A DNA stretch of 64,000 nt from JALOLV01 sp046295175. Its GTDB lineage: Bacteria; Bacteroidota; Bacteroidia; Cytophagales; Spirosomataceae. The stretch lies in the NCBI GenBank assembly GCA_046295175.1, contig JBKBNY010000008.1, positions 124,001 to 188,000 of the forward strand. The letters are read 5' to 3'. Position 1 is the stretch's first letter. Each line of letters starts with the position of its first letter. The translations under genes were made by a program, and so were the position numbers. Shown one piece after another: positions 1 through 8,315 of this stretch. The notes below the pieces were generated by a model. That model was not told the origin of the DNA. It searched no databases and saw nothing but the letters and a program-made list of their open reading frames with translations.

Positions 1-108
1 GCAGAAGGAGCAACACAATTAGAAAACGGAGCGACCAATCTTCTGACTGGAAAATTGGTCGCTTATTTAGTAAGTGATTTTGTAAAAGGATTTGCGGGGC
101 AAACCTGA
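1..108 (+). CDS. C-terminal end of an unidentified protein (5' end outside window)
   Basis: Frame 1 is open from the first base to a TGA at 106-108 and gives 35 residues that end in GFAGQT. The stretch is rich in Leu, Val and Gly and could form an amphipathic helix. I do not recognise the family. The stop lies inside a hairpin (95-120), as expected when a gene ends at a terminator. This is the only support for its being real, because the frame is short and has no visible start. It could also be non-coding sequence downstream of the preceding gene. Confidence 0.4.
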   Translation, partial: AEGATQLENGATNLLTGKLVAYLVSDFVKGFAGQT

Positions 109-120
109 TGATTTGCCCCG
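95..120. terminator. hairpin, likely bidirectional terminator
   Basis: Arms CGGGGCAAA (95-103) and TTTGCCCCG (112-120) pair perfectly around an 8-nt loop. The hairpin separates the partial gene on the left from the stop of the convergent universal stress gene at 127. A second perfect inverted repeat (GCGACCAAT 31-39, ATTGGTCGC 54-62) lies 5' of it, inside the partial gene. T-rich runs follow only weakly on either side, so factor-independent termination is likely but not certain. Confidence 0.6.
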
Positions 121-126
121 ACAGTT

Positions 127-957
127 TTACTTCGTGTATATCAATATCGGAACTTTGGTCGAGTACGTTAACTCGGCAGAAGTACTCGGCAAGAAAATAG
201 ATTCGAAGAAATCTCTCTTTCTATTAGTAAATGTAATGAGTAAATCGGTTTTTGAGTTTCGAATATACTTCGCTACTCGCTCCACAAAAGTCAAATCATA
301 GTTGGTCTTCGTGATGTTTAGTTTTATTGTTTTGTATTCTGGTTGAGCCAAAAGAGATTTACCCGCATCTAATCCTTTAGAATTTTTAAGCATTGATTTA
401 AAATGCAATACCTCTAAATTTAGATTGAAGGCCTTCTGAAAAGCGGTTGCTTTCTCTAACTCCCCTTTTAAATTTTCAAAATCTGACAAATATGTGGCGT
501 TTTGGAGTTTTTTAACCCGATAATGATTGGGTACAACCAATACGGGTATCGAAGAATTATTGACAATGTAGGCCGTATGCGTTCCCATTACTTTTCTGAG
601 AATCCCCGCTCCTCTTGTTGCAATACAGATAAAATCTATACTATTTTTTTCAGCGTACGTTATTATATCTTTTTCGGTCGAAATGACAGTATCAATCACA
701 TATTCGACCGAAGCAAAATGACTTTTGTGCTTTTTTAAAGTTGAGTTGATGAATTTCTTCAACTCTTTCCCGAGCCTTTCAGTTTCGTTTACTTTATGCG
801 TATCATAAATAATGTCAGACCACTTTGTGGGTCTCAGAAAATGCACTGCATGATAAAAAACCACCTCTACATTATCGAACTGCTCGGCAAGCGTTTGTGC
901 AAAGCGAATCGCACCTTTAGAATTTGTCGAAAAATCTGTTGTTACAAGGAGTTTCAT
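127..957 (-). CDS. tandem-domain universal stress protein
   Basis: This 276-residue protein has two UspA domains, a common layout in Bacteroidota. The N-terminal domain opens with MKLLVTTDFS, a beta strand ending in the Asp that lines the nucleotide pocket. It carries a glycine-rich loop around residues 131-160 (ATRGAGI, then GTHTAY, then PVLVVP) resembling the ATP-binding G-x2-G-x9-G pattern. The C-terminal domain (about 155-276) is more divergent and lacks a clear glycine loop, so only the first domain probably binds ATP. I chose the ATG at 957 because the family motif begins there; an upstream in-frame ATG at 990 would add 11 atypical residues. The protein is cytoplasmic and probably acts in stress or growth-arrest responses. 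The gene looks monocistronic. Confidence 0.88.
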   Translation of the reverse strand: MKLLVTTDFSTNSKGAIRFAQTLAEQFDNVEVVFYHAVHFLRPTKWSDIIYDTHKVNETERLGKELKKFINSTLKKHKSHFASVEYVIDTVISTEKDIITYAEKNSIDFICIATRGAGILRKVMGTHTAYIVNNSSIPVLVVPNHYRVKKLQNATYLSDFENLKGELEKATAFQKAFNLNLEVLHFKSMLKNSKGLDAGKSLLAQPEYKTIKLNITKTNYDLTFVERVAKYIRNSKTDLLITFTNRKRDFFESIFLPSTSAELTYSTKVPILIYTK

Positions 958-1146
958 AGTTGTTTTTTCATTTAAGTTATGAGAAAACAAAATAACGAGG
1001 AGTTTTTAGGTAGCCGTATGATGGCTATCATGGTACATTATGAACTTCGATATAACAACCACCGAAGTAAACTTCTAAATTGGTTGAGGTGATACTATAT
1101 TTTGAGCTATTCAAAAATGATAAAAGTCAGTTTGAATCAATTTTAA

Positions 1147-1166
1147 GGCGAATATAAATACTCGCC
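1147..1166 (-). terminator. short terminator hairpin after uvrB
   Basis: GGCGA (1147-1151) and TCGCC (1162-1166) form a stem with an AT-rich loop directly after the uvrB stop. On the minus strand it is followed by TTAAAATT. It is weak but well placed. Confidence 0.45.
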
Positions 1167-3200
1167 CTAAGCCGTAACCGCCAGACTTTTTAGTTTATCT
1201 TTCAATTGCAACAATTCATCTCTAAACCTTGCCGCTTCTAAGAAATCGAGGTCTTTGGCGGCACGCTCCATCTTGCGTTGGGTTTCTTCGATAAGTTTTT
1301 CGAGCTGCGGCTTAGTCATATACCCCACAATTGGGTCGGCAGCGATATTGATTTGCTCCGATTCGATGTAATATCCTTTGGTATTCAACTTCGAGTCGGC
1401 AATCGAAGTCTGCTCCATAATCGCCTCTTTAGATTTCAGTACAGTCTTCGGCACAATGCCATTCTCTTCGTTATAAGCCATTTGTATAGCTCGGCGGCGG
1501 TTGGTTTCGTCAATCGCTTTTTGCATCGAACCCGTTATTCTATCGGCATACATCAAGACCTTTCCGTTTTCGTTACGTGCTGCACGACCGATGGTTTGGA
1601 TTAACGAACGAATATCTCGCAAGAAACCTTCTTTATCGGCATCCATGATAGCCACGAGCGAAACTTCGGGCAAATCGAGTCCTTCACGCAAAAGGTTTAC
1701 CCCCACCAAAACATCAAAAACACCCAAACGTAATTCTCGCAAAATCTCAACCCTATCGAGAGTCTTGACCTCAGAGTGGATGTATCGGCCTTTGATTCCG
1801 ACTTTATCGAGGTATTTGCTCAATTCTTCGGCCATGCGTTTGGTAAGGGTTGTTACCAAAACACGTTCTTTTTTATCTACTCTTTTATGAATTTCTTCGA
1901 GCAAATCATCAATCTGATTGATACTTGGGCGAACTTCGATTTCGGGGTCGAGAAGACCAGTTGGACGGATAATTTGTTCAACTACAACCCCATCCGTTCT
2001 TCGGATTTCATAATCGGCAGGAGTTGCACTCACAAAAATCGTTTGTCCTGCCAATTCTTCAAATTCTTGGAATTTCAACGGACGGTTATCCATCGCCGAA
2101 GGCAGACGGAATCCGTACTCGACCAAAGACTCTTTTCGAGAGCGGTCGCCACCCCACATTGCCCTAATCTGCGGCATCGTTACGTGACTTTCATCCACGA
2201 CTAAAAGATAATCATTCGGAAAATAATCAAGCAAACAGAAAGGTCGTTGTCCGGGTTTACGTTTATCAAAATACCTCGAATAGTTTTCGATACCCGAACA
2301 ATAGCCCAATTCTCGCATCATTTCGAGGTCGAACTCGGTGCGTTCTTTGATTCTTTCAGCCTCGGCCAATCGCAAATCCGAAGTAAAATATTTGATTTGG
2401 TCGGTCAATTCATCCTGAATTTCATCAATCGCTTGTAGCAGCACATCACGCCCTGTTACGAAAAGATTGGCTGGGAATATCGCAATTTGTTTTTCAGATG
2501 ATAATTTTTTACCATTATTGGGGTCAATGCGTTGGATTTCTTCGATTTCATCACCAAAAAATATAAAACGATAAGCAAAATCGGCATAGCCCGGAAAAAT
2601 ATCTACCGTATCGCCTTTTACTCTGAATGTTCCACGCGTAAACTCGGCCTCGGTACGAGAATACAAAATCTCGACCAAACGATACAAAAACTGATTTCGG
2701 CTCACAATCTGCCCCACAGCCGCCTGCATAATGCTCTGTTTGTACTCGTTGGGGTTACCCGCACCATAAATACACGAAACCGACGCCACCACAATGACAT
2801 CTCTCCGCCCCGACATCAACGACGAAACCGTAGCCAAACGCAGCTTTTCGATTTCGGCATTGATTGCCAAATCTTTCTCGATGTAAGTATTGGTAGTGGC
2901 AATAAACGCCTCTGGCTGGTAATAATCGTAGTACGAAATGAAATATTCTACGGCATTTTCTGGAAAAAACTGTTTAAACTCGCCATAAAGCTGAGCCGCA
3001 AGGGTTTTGTTATGGCTCAAAATCAGCGTCGGGCGGTTGAGTTGAGCCAGTACATTGGCTACGGTGAAGGTCTTTCCAGAGCCAGTTACACCGAGCAAAA
3101 CCTGCGAATCTTCACCTCTTTTGATGCCTTCTACCAGTTTGGCAATGGCTTGCGGCTGGTCGCCAGTGGGTTTGTAGTCTGATACGAGTTTAAATTCCAT
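1167..3200 (-). CDS. uvrB: UvrABC excinuclease subunit B
   Basis: UvrB is the damage-verifying helicase-like subunit of nucleotide excision repair. It is loaded by UvrA and recruits UvrC for incision. The 677-residue length is normal. Visible landmarks are Walker A GVTGSGKT at residues 37-44, the beta-hairpin segment YYDYYQPEAF at about 90-99 that clamps one DNA strand, DESH (Walker B), helicase motifs including TLTKRMAEELSKYL and QTIGRAARN, and a C-terminal UVR motif (about 631-666, FLEAARFRDEL) for UvrC contact. The gene is monocistronic here, with uvrA and uvrC elsewhere. No damage-inducible operator is visible in the 98 bp upstream shared with the divergent dehydrogenase gene. Confidence 0.98.
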   Translation of the reverse strand: MEFKLVSDYKPTGDQPQAIAKLVEGIKRGEDSQVLLGVTGSGKTFTVANVLAQLNRPTLILSHNKTLAAQLYGEFKQFFPENAVEYFISYYDYYQPEAFIATTNTYIEKDLAINAEIEKLRLATVSSLMSGRRDVIVVASVSCIYGAGNPNEYKQSIMQAAVGQIVSRNQFLYRLVEILYSRTEAEFTRGTFRVKGDTVDIFPGYADFAYRFIFFGDEIEEIQRIDPNNGKKLSSEKQIAIFPANLFVTGRDVLLQAIDEIQDELTDQIKYFTSDLRLAEAERIKERTEFDLEMMRELGYCSGIENYSRYFDKRKPGQRPFCLLDYFPNDYLLVVDESHVTMPQIRAMWGGDRSRKESLVEYGFRLPSAMDNRPLKFQEFEELAGQTIFVSATPADYEIRRTDGVVVEQIIRPTGLLDPEIEVRPSINQIDDLLEEIHKRVDKKERVLVTTLTKRMAEELSKYLDKVGIKGRYIHSEVKTLDRVEILRELRLGVFDVLVGVNLLREGLDLPEVSLVAIMDADKEGFLRDIRSLIQTIGRAARNENGKVLMYADRITGSMQKAIDETNRRRAIQMAYNEENGIVPKTVLKSKEAIMEQTSIADSKLNTKGYYIESEQINIAADPIVGYMTKPQLEKLIEETQRKMERAAKDLDFLEAARFRDELLQLKDKLKSLAVTA

Positions 3201-3298
3201 ATTTTTCAGTTTTCCATTCTTATATTAACATTAATTTATTAATCGAAGTTTCAATCTACTAAGCACAATTTTTCGTAAATTCGATAAAAAATTAGCCC

Positions 3299-4837
3299 AT
3301 GAAAAACATATTACACACTCTCTTTTTGGTAGGAGTTGGCATCGCTCATGCCCAGATTACTCCACCCATTATTTCTCCTGCAAGTGCTATCATCAATTAC
3401 GGACAAAGCGTATCGCTCTCAGTTTCAAATTGTAACGGAACAGTCGTTTGGTCAGATGGCCAAAGCGGCACCAGCATAAGCGTTTCGCCCAAGCAAAGTT
3501 CTTTATTATCAGCCGTTTGCATTGTTGGTAATCAAAAAAGTGCAAGTTCGATTCCGACACAAATTCAAGTCAATCTAACCAATTCACCGTGCTACAATGG
3601 TACCGATATTTCGATGAATATTTCGGGAGTTGGTTATCGTTATGAATCGGGTACGTACATCAATGCTACTAATAAAATCGAACCCGATGCCAGCGTGCAA
3701 TACAAAGCCCATAATAATGTGCAACTCAATGCAGGTTTTGAGGCGAAATCGGGTAGTGTGTTTAAGGCTAATATCAGACCTTGCGATGATTATCATACAC
3801 TCGTAACGAGAGAAGTAAAAACGGGGCTGACGATGCCGTGGGAAATCCTTTGGGGACCCGATGATTATATTTGGATGACCGAAAAAGGCGGAACAATTAG
3901 CCGACTGAATCCTGCTGATGGCACAAAAAACGTCATTTTGACCATCAGTGAAGTGCTAAACTATGGCGAAGGTGGCTTGCTCGGCATGGTTCTCCACCCT
4001 GATTTTGCAAATAATCCTTATGTTTATATTGTGTATAATTACAGTATTCCGCCGCATAATTTGCCCAATGACGTAAGAGAAAAAGTTGTTAGATACACAT
4101 ATAGCAATGGTGTTTTGGGGAGTCCGTTGATTTTGTTCGACAATATCCAAGGATGGGTCAATCACAACGGTAGCCGATTGGTCATTACGCCCGATTTGAA
4201 ACTATTTATCACGGTTGGCGATGCTGCCAATACCAGTACTCCACAAAATGATAATTCGGTAAATGGTAAGATTTTGAGAATCAATCTTGATGGGACGATT
4301 CCGTCGGATAATCCGAATCCAGTACAGACTCCGCTCGGGGCGATTTGGAGCAAAGGGCATAGGAATCCACAAGGAATGGTTTATGTTAATGATAAACTTT
4401 ACGTAACATCGCACGGTGATGGCACCGAGGACGAAATAAATTTGGTTGTCAAGAGTGGAAACTACGGCTATCCAAACGTTGTGGGGCCATGCGATACTCC
4501 AGCTGAAACAAGTTTTTGTACAGCAAACTCGACAATTGACCCGATTTTTTCATCGGGTAATGTTACGTGGGCTTTTTGTGGATTAGATTATTACAATAGC
4601 GATACCTACCCCAAATGGAAGAATCATCTGCTGATGGTTTCGCTCAAAAATCAAACTTTTTATACTTTCAAACTTAGTAATGATGGTAATACAATCGTCG
4701 GGCAACCAACGCTTTACTACGTCGGTCGGTTTGGGCGTTTGAGAGATATTGCCATTTCGCCAGCGGGACGGGTGTACATTTGTACGAGCAATGGCAGCAA
4801 CGATAAAGTTATTGAAATAACTCCTTTGGTAGATTAA
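3299..4837 (+). CDS. secreted PQQ-dependent sugar dehydrogenase (GSDH family) with coathanger-type N-terminal region
   Basis: This 512-residue protein starts with a signal peptide (MKNILHTLFLVGVGIAHA). Residues 20-100 form an Ig-like segment. A segment at about 115-165 (NKIEPDASVQYKAHNN, then LNAGFEAKSGSVFKA) matches the '3-coathanger stack' domain found in Bacteroidota secreted proteins. The rest is a six-bladed beta-propeller of the soluble glucose/sorbosone dehydrogenase type, with TMPWEILWGPDDYIWMTEK, EGGLLGMVLHPDF, NHNGSRLVITPD, GKILRINLDG and GHRNPQGMVY. Family members oxidise aldoses using PQQ and Ca2+ in the periplasm or outside the cell. No PQQ synthesis genes are in the window, so cofactor supply and substrate are unknown. 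It lacks a recognisable T9SS tail. Confidence 0.85.
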   Translation: MKNILHTLFLVGVGIAHAQITPPIISPASAIINYGQSVSLSVSNCNGTVVWSDGQSGTSISVSPKQSSLLSAVCIVGNQKSASSIPTQIQVNLTNSPCYNGTDISMNISGVGYRYESGTYINATNKIEPDASVQYKAHNNVQLNAGFEAKSGSVFKANIRPCDDYHTLVTREVKTGLTMPWEILWGPDDYIWMTEKGGTISRLNPADGTKNVILTISEVLNYGEGGLLGMVLHPDFANNPYVYIVYNYSIPPHNLPNDVREKVVRYTYSNGVLGSPLILFDNIQGWVNHNGSRLVITPDLKLFITVGDAANTSTPQNDNSVNGKILRINLDGTIPSDNPNPVQTPLGAIWSKGHRNPQGMVYVNDKLYVTSHGDGTEDEINLVVKSGNYGYPNVVGPCDTPAETSFCTANSTIDPIFSSGNVTWAFCGLDYYNSDTYPKWKNHLLMVSLKNQTFYTFKLSNDGNTIVGQPTLYYVGRFGRLRDIAISPAGRVYICTSNGSNDKVIEITPLVD

Positions 4838-4839
4838 AA

Positions 4840-4871
4840 TATGCCGTCACGCCATTTAACATGACGGCATA
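4840..4871. terminator. bidirectional terminator between convergent genes
   Basis: TATGCCGTCA (4840-4849) and TGACGGCATA (4862-4871) form a perfect 10-bp stem just after the dehydrogenase stop and just before the UnbV gene stop. An AT-rich run (ATTATTTTTT) follows on the plus strand, and ATTTTAATC on the minus strand. Confidence 0.8.
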
Positions 4872-4875
4872 AGCA

Positions 4876-7800
4876 TTATTTTTTAGTATTTCTAAACACC
4901 TGTACAGCGGCATCATTTTTGGCAAAAACCCAAGCAAAATCGCCGTTTGGAGCCTTAATTTTGGCAATTTTACGTACTTGCCCTTTGATTGGCGTACTTA
5001 GCTGCATCGTTTCAAAAGCTCCTTTACCCTTATTGATAAGTACCAATCCGAAATCGGCATCGTAGCGACCCATCTGGATATTGCAATCGTAGAAATTGCC
5101 CGCCATCAAAACATCGGGCAGCTTATCTCCATTGGCATCAATGATTTGAGCCGAATTAAATGAACTCAACTGAGCTTTTAGCGGCAACGGCCTCACCGTA
5201 AAATTCCCTTTACCATCGTTTTCGAGCAATATATTTGCAAATTGATTTACCTCTAAAATCTGCATTTTTTCGAGTTTGTCATTGCCAAAAAGCTCCGAAA
5301 TTGTCGCTTTTGCAAAGTCTTTTGCCAAGATAAAATCCTTTTTGATGTACGGAAACTGCTTCTCGGTTTCGGCCTTATTGGCAAAAAGAGTTTCTTCGCC
5401 GTTGAGATAATACGTCATTATCTGGTCGATTCGGTCGTTTTTGTCAATATCACCCACATACAACCTAACTGGATTGTCTTTTGTGGCTTTTATTCGACTA
5501 TTTAGCCCCAAATTCCCTACTATAATGTCTAAATCGCCATCTAAATCAAAATCTTGGGTAAGCGTAAAATTCCACCAGCCGCTTGCTTTTGTAAGCATTT
5601 TTTTGGTAAATTTCCCTTTTTCGTTCTCCATCAAGCAAACACCATCCCACTCCAAAGATAAAATCAAATCTTGGTCGCTATCGCCATCGCAATCCAGGAC
5701 TTCGGCATTTTTGACCAATCCGATATTTGTCAAATCGGGCGAAACCTGAGTGGTAATGTCTTGGAATCTTCCCGAACCGTCATTTTTGAATAAATAAGAG
5801 CGTGGTTTTTCGCCATACGCAAACGGAATCGAACGCCCACCGATGAATAAATCTATTTTGCCATCGCCCGTAAAATCTGCCGCCCGAACGGTAGAAGCTG
5901 TTACGTAAATAGCACTGAAAGCATCGGTTTTTCGGGTAAATGTGCCTTTGCCGTCGTTGAGGTAAACGCGTGGTTGGGTATATTCTGATTTACCAAAAAA
6001 TTCGTTTCCGCCACTCGCAACGACTAAATCGAGGTGGGTATCGGCATTGACATCAGCAAAAACGGCATCAACGTCTTCGTAGGTACTGTCCTTTTCGATA
6101 GATGGTTGCTGAATCTTGGTAAATTTGCCCTGCTGATTCTGTACAAAAACCTTTGCGGCAGCATCACGGGCATTGCCCAAAAAGACATCTTCGAGTCCGT
6201 CGTGGTTAATATCTCCAACCGCCAAAGCTGGCCCACCCGACGACATCAAATGAGGAATCAGTGCCTCGCGGTCGAACTCATTAAAATTATTTTCTCGATG
6301 AATAAAATCCAGCCCCGAACTCGCCGTAACATCCTCAAAATCAAACGATTTGGTCAGATTATTCGTAAAATTTTGATAATCGAATTTAGGTAAATTTGGA
6401 TTATAACTTAGGCTAATTTTCTTTTGAATTGATTTTAAATCTAACTTTTGGAATCTCGAATCTGGCCAAATCAAATAGACCGAATCAACCTCCGCTTTAT
6501 TGCCCAAACCAATCGTCAGTGGCACTTCCATACTCGACTGAAAACCCCGAATCGGGAATTTCTCGTAGGTCAAAACCTCACCTTTTTTAAAGATTAAGCA
6601 CTTTGCTCCAATCGCATTTCGGTTTTGTTCTGAACCTTTCAACTCTATCGTAACCGACTGATTTTGAGGAGCATACGCACTCGATAAATTTTCGTACACA
6701 AAGGCTTTATCGTTGATATTGTTGGTAATTACATCCAAATCTCCATCGTTATCCAAATCGGCATAGACCGCCCCATTCGAGAAAGACGGCTTATCATTTT
6801 CGATATTCGACTCTATATCCTGAAACTGCATTTCGGCATTATTCAAGAAAAATTTATTGGGTAATTTTATTTCGGGCAGAATATCCACCACCGAAGGGTC
6901 GTCTTCGTTGAATTGTCCCTGATTCATCTTAGCTTGAATATTCTCGTTCGACACAAACTGGATGTAATCGATGTCATTCATTCGCTTCGGAATCCCGTTT
7001 GAGATAAACAAATCTTTGCGGCCGTCATTGTCAAAATCCATGAAAAGCGGTGTCCAAGACCAATCTGTTGCGTGAACATTTGCATAAGTACCGATTTCGG
7101 AGAACATCACCTCACCCTGCCCTCTCCTCGAAGGAGAGGGTGAGTAAACTCCTCTATTCAATTGCAGGTTGTTGCGAGCAAATTGATGATTGTAGCCTTG
7201 TCGAATCTTGTATTTGAAGATATTGTAAGAATCTTCGCCTTCGGAACGTTTCAAAATCTCTTTATCCGATGGCAACATATCAAGCGAAATTATCTCTGGA
7301 AAAACATCATTGTTGATGTCACCGATGTCGATTCCCATCGAAAATTGGCTCGTATGCATGATTTCGTTCTCTAAATCTTCTTTAAAAGTTCCGTTTTTTT
7401 GGTTGATGTAGAGGTAATCGTTTTCGTGGAAATCATTGCCGATGTACATATCGGGGTAGCCATCAAAATTGACATCGCCCACACCTACACCGAGCCCGTA
7501 GCCCAAAACATCACTGATGATATTTGCCAATTCGGTAACCTCTGTAAATTTCCCGTTTTCATTCTTGAAAAATCTATCGCCAGCCGTCGGGTGTTTTTTG
7601 CCCTGAAAAGCCGACCGAAACCCAAAAGTACCATTTTGATGCACCGAATGATTTAACTGAAACATATCTAAATCGCCGTCTAAATCATAATCGAAAAAGG
7701 CGGCTTGCGTACCCAATCCAACCAAATCGAGGCCGTATTCTTTGGCTTTTTCTTCATAAATCGGCACGCCATTTTTGGTTATTTCTTTGCAGATAAATAA

Positions 7801-8253
7801 GAGATTATGTCCATTGAATTTATCAAAACCACCCACTTGGCTGATGTACAAATCGAGTTTTCCGTCTTGGTTAATATCTACCACCGAGACCCCATTTGCC
7901 CAACCTTTCGAGGTATTGATATTGGTTTTGGCGGTTACGTCCTCAAACTTCATCGAGCCTTTGTTGAGGTACAGCTTATTTTGATTGATATTGGCCGTAA
8001 AGCACAAATCTACCAAGCCGTCGTTGTTGAAATCACCAGCACCGACACCGCTACCGTTGTAAAAATACATGTAGCTAAAAATATTGAGCTGGTTGGTCGG
8101 TTTGAGGTCATTTGAGAAGTCTATTCCAGTTTGTTCGGCATCAAGCAGTTTGAATTTCGGGGTCGAATCTCCCTTCTTTTGGCACGAAAGAATGGTAAAC
8201 AGCAATAAAATGGCAATCAGTTTAGTAAAATTCATCAAGATATTCATCATCAT
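4876..8253 (-). CDS. giant FG-GAP/VCBS repeat lipoprotein with UnbV (ASPIC) domain, copy 1
   Basis: About 1125 residues. A lipoprotein signal (hydrophobic core, then TILSC) predicts an outer-membrane lipoprotein. The first block of FG-GAP repeats (about 45-520) has repeated Ca-binding loops such as DFNNDGLVDL, DINQDGKLDL and DLDNDGDLDV. An UnbV/ASPIC domain follows at about 540-600 (RNAIGAKC, then RGFQSSMEVPLTIGLG), then a second FG-GAP block (about 640-1120, DINHDGLEDV, DFTGDGKIDL). This predicts two seven-bladed beta-propellers joined by UnbV. The function of such proteins is unknown; surface glycan or partner-protein binding is plausible. The start is one of three consecutive ATGs (8253, 8250, 8247) behind the shared ACCTATGATGA motif. 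An in-frame palindromic insertion sits at residues 370-381. The gene lies 62 bp after the TonB receptor and is probably co-transcribed with it. Confidence 0.88.
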   Translation of the reverse strand: MMMNILMNFTKLIAILLLFTILSCQKKGDSTPKFKLLDAEQTGIDFSNDLKPTNQLNIFSYMYFYNGSGVGAGDFNNDGLVDLCFTANINQNKLYLNKGSMKFEDVTAKTNINTSKGWANGVSVVDINQDGKLDLYISQVGGFDKFNGHNLLFICKEITKNGVPIYEEKAKEYGLDLVGLGTQAAFFDYDLDGDLDMFQLNHSVHQNGTFGFRSAFQGKKHPTAGDRFFKNENGKFTEVTELANIISDVLGYGLGVGVGDVNFDGYPDMYIGNDFHENDYLYINQKNGTFKEDLENEIMHTSQFSMGIDIGDINNDVFPEIISLDMLPSDKEILKRSEGEDSYNIFKYKIRQGYNHQFARNNLQLNRGVYSPSPSRRGQGEVMFSEIGTYANVHATDWSWTPLFMDFDNDGRKDLFISNGIPKRMNDIDYIQFVSNENIQAKMNQGQFNEDDPSVVDILPEIKLPNKFFLNNAEMQFQDIESNIENDKPSFSNGAVYADLDNDGDLDVITNNINDKAFVYENLSSAYAPQNQSVTIELKGSEQNRNAIGAKCLIFKKGEVLTYEKFPIRGFQSSMEVPLTIGLGNKAEVDSVYLIWPDSRFQKLDLKSIQKKISLSYNPNLPKFDYQNFTNNLTKSFDFEDVTASSGLDFIHRENNFNEFDREALIPHLMSSGGPALAVGDINHDGLEDVFLGNARDAAAKVFVQNQQGKFTKIQQPSIEKDSTYEDVDAVFADVNADTHLDLVVASGGNEFFGKSEYTQPRVYLNDGKGTFTRKTDAFSAIYVTASTVRAADFTGDGKIDLFIGGRSIPFAYGEKPRSYLFKNDGSGRFQDITTQVSPDLTNIGLVKNAEVLDCDGDSDQDLILSLEWDGVCLMENEKGKFTKKMLTKASGWWNFTLTQDFDLDGDLDIIVGNLGLNSRIKATKDNPVRLYVGDIDKNDRIDQIMTYYLNGEETLFANKAETEKQFPYIKKDFILAKDFAKATISELFGNDKLEKMQILEVNQFANILLENDGKGNFTVRPLPLKAQLSSFNSAQIIDANGDKLPDVLMAGNFYDCNIQMGRYDADFGLVLINKGKGAFETMQLSTPIKGQVRKIAKIKAPNGDFAWVFAKNDAAVQVFRNTKK
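7111..7144. repeat. REP-like palindromic insertion inside a coding sequence
   Basis: CTCACCC, a short bulge and CCTCTCCT (7111-7128) pair with AGGAGAGGGTGAG (7132-7144). This GC-rich imperfect palindrome resembles the dispersed CTCACCC...GGGTGAG repeats of many genomes and is unlike the surrounding AT-rich gene. It is translated in frame as a Ser/Pro/Arg-rich loop (SPSPSRRGQGE). The paralogous UnbV gene at 14787-18095 lacks this loop at the equivalent position (LQLNNQDGTYSEIS). Confidence 0.7.
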
Positions 8254-8257
8254 AGGT
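8247..8257 (-). promoter_or_regulatory. shared start-site motif ACCTATGATGA (copy at UnbV lipoprotein 1)
   Basis: On the minus strand the sequence ACCTATGATGA overlaps the first two of three tandem ATG codons. The same 11 bases occur at the starts of the genes at 20204, 20825 and 25436, and not at the other starts I checked in the window. Confidence 0.55.
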
Positions 8258-8315
8258 ATATCATACAAATTTCAGAAAATCTGCCGATAATACGCCATAT
8301 TTAAGGTAAAACTAT

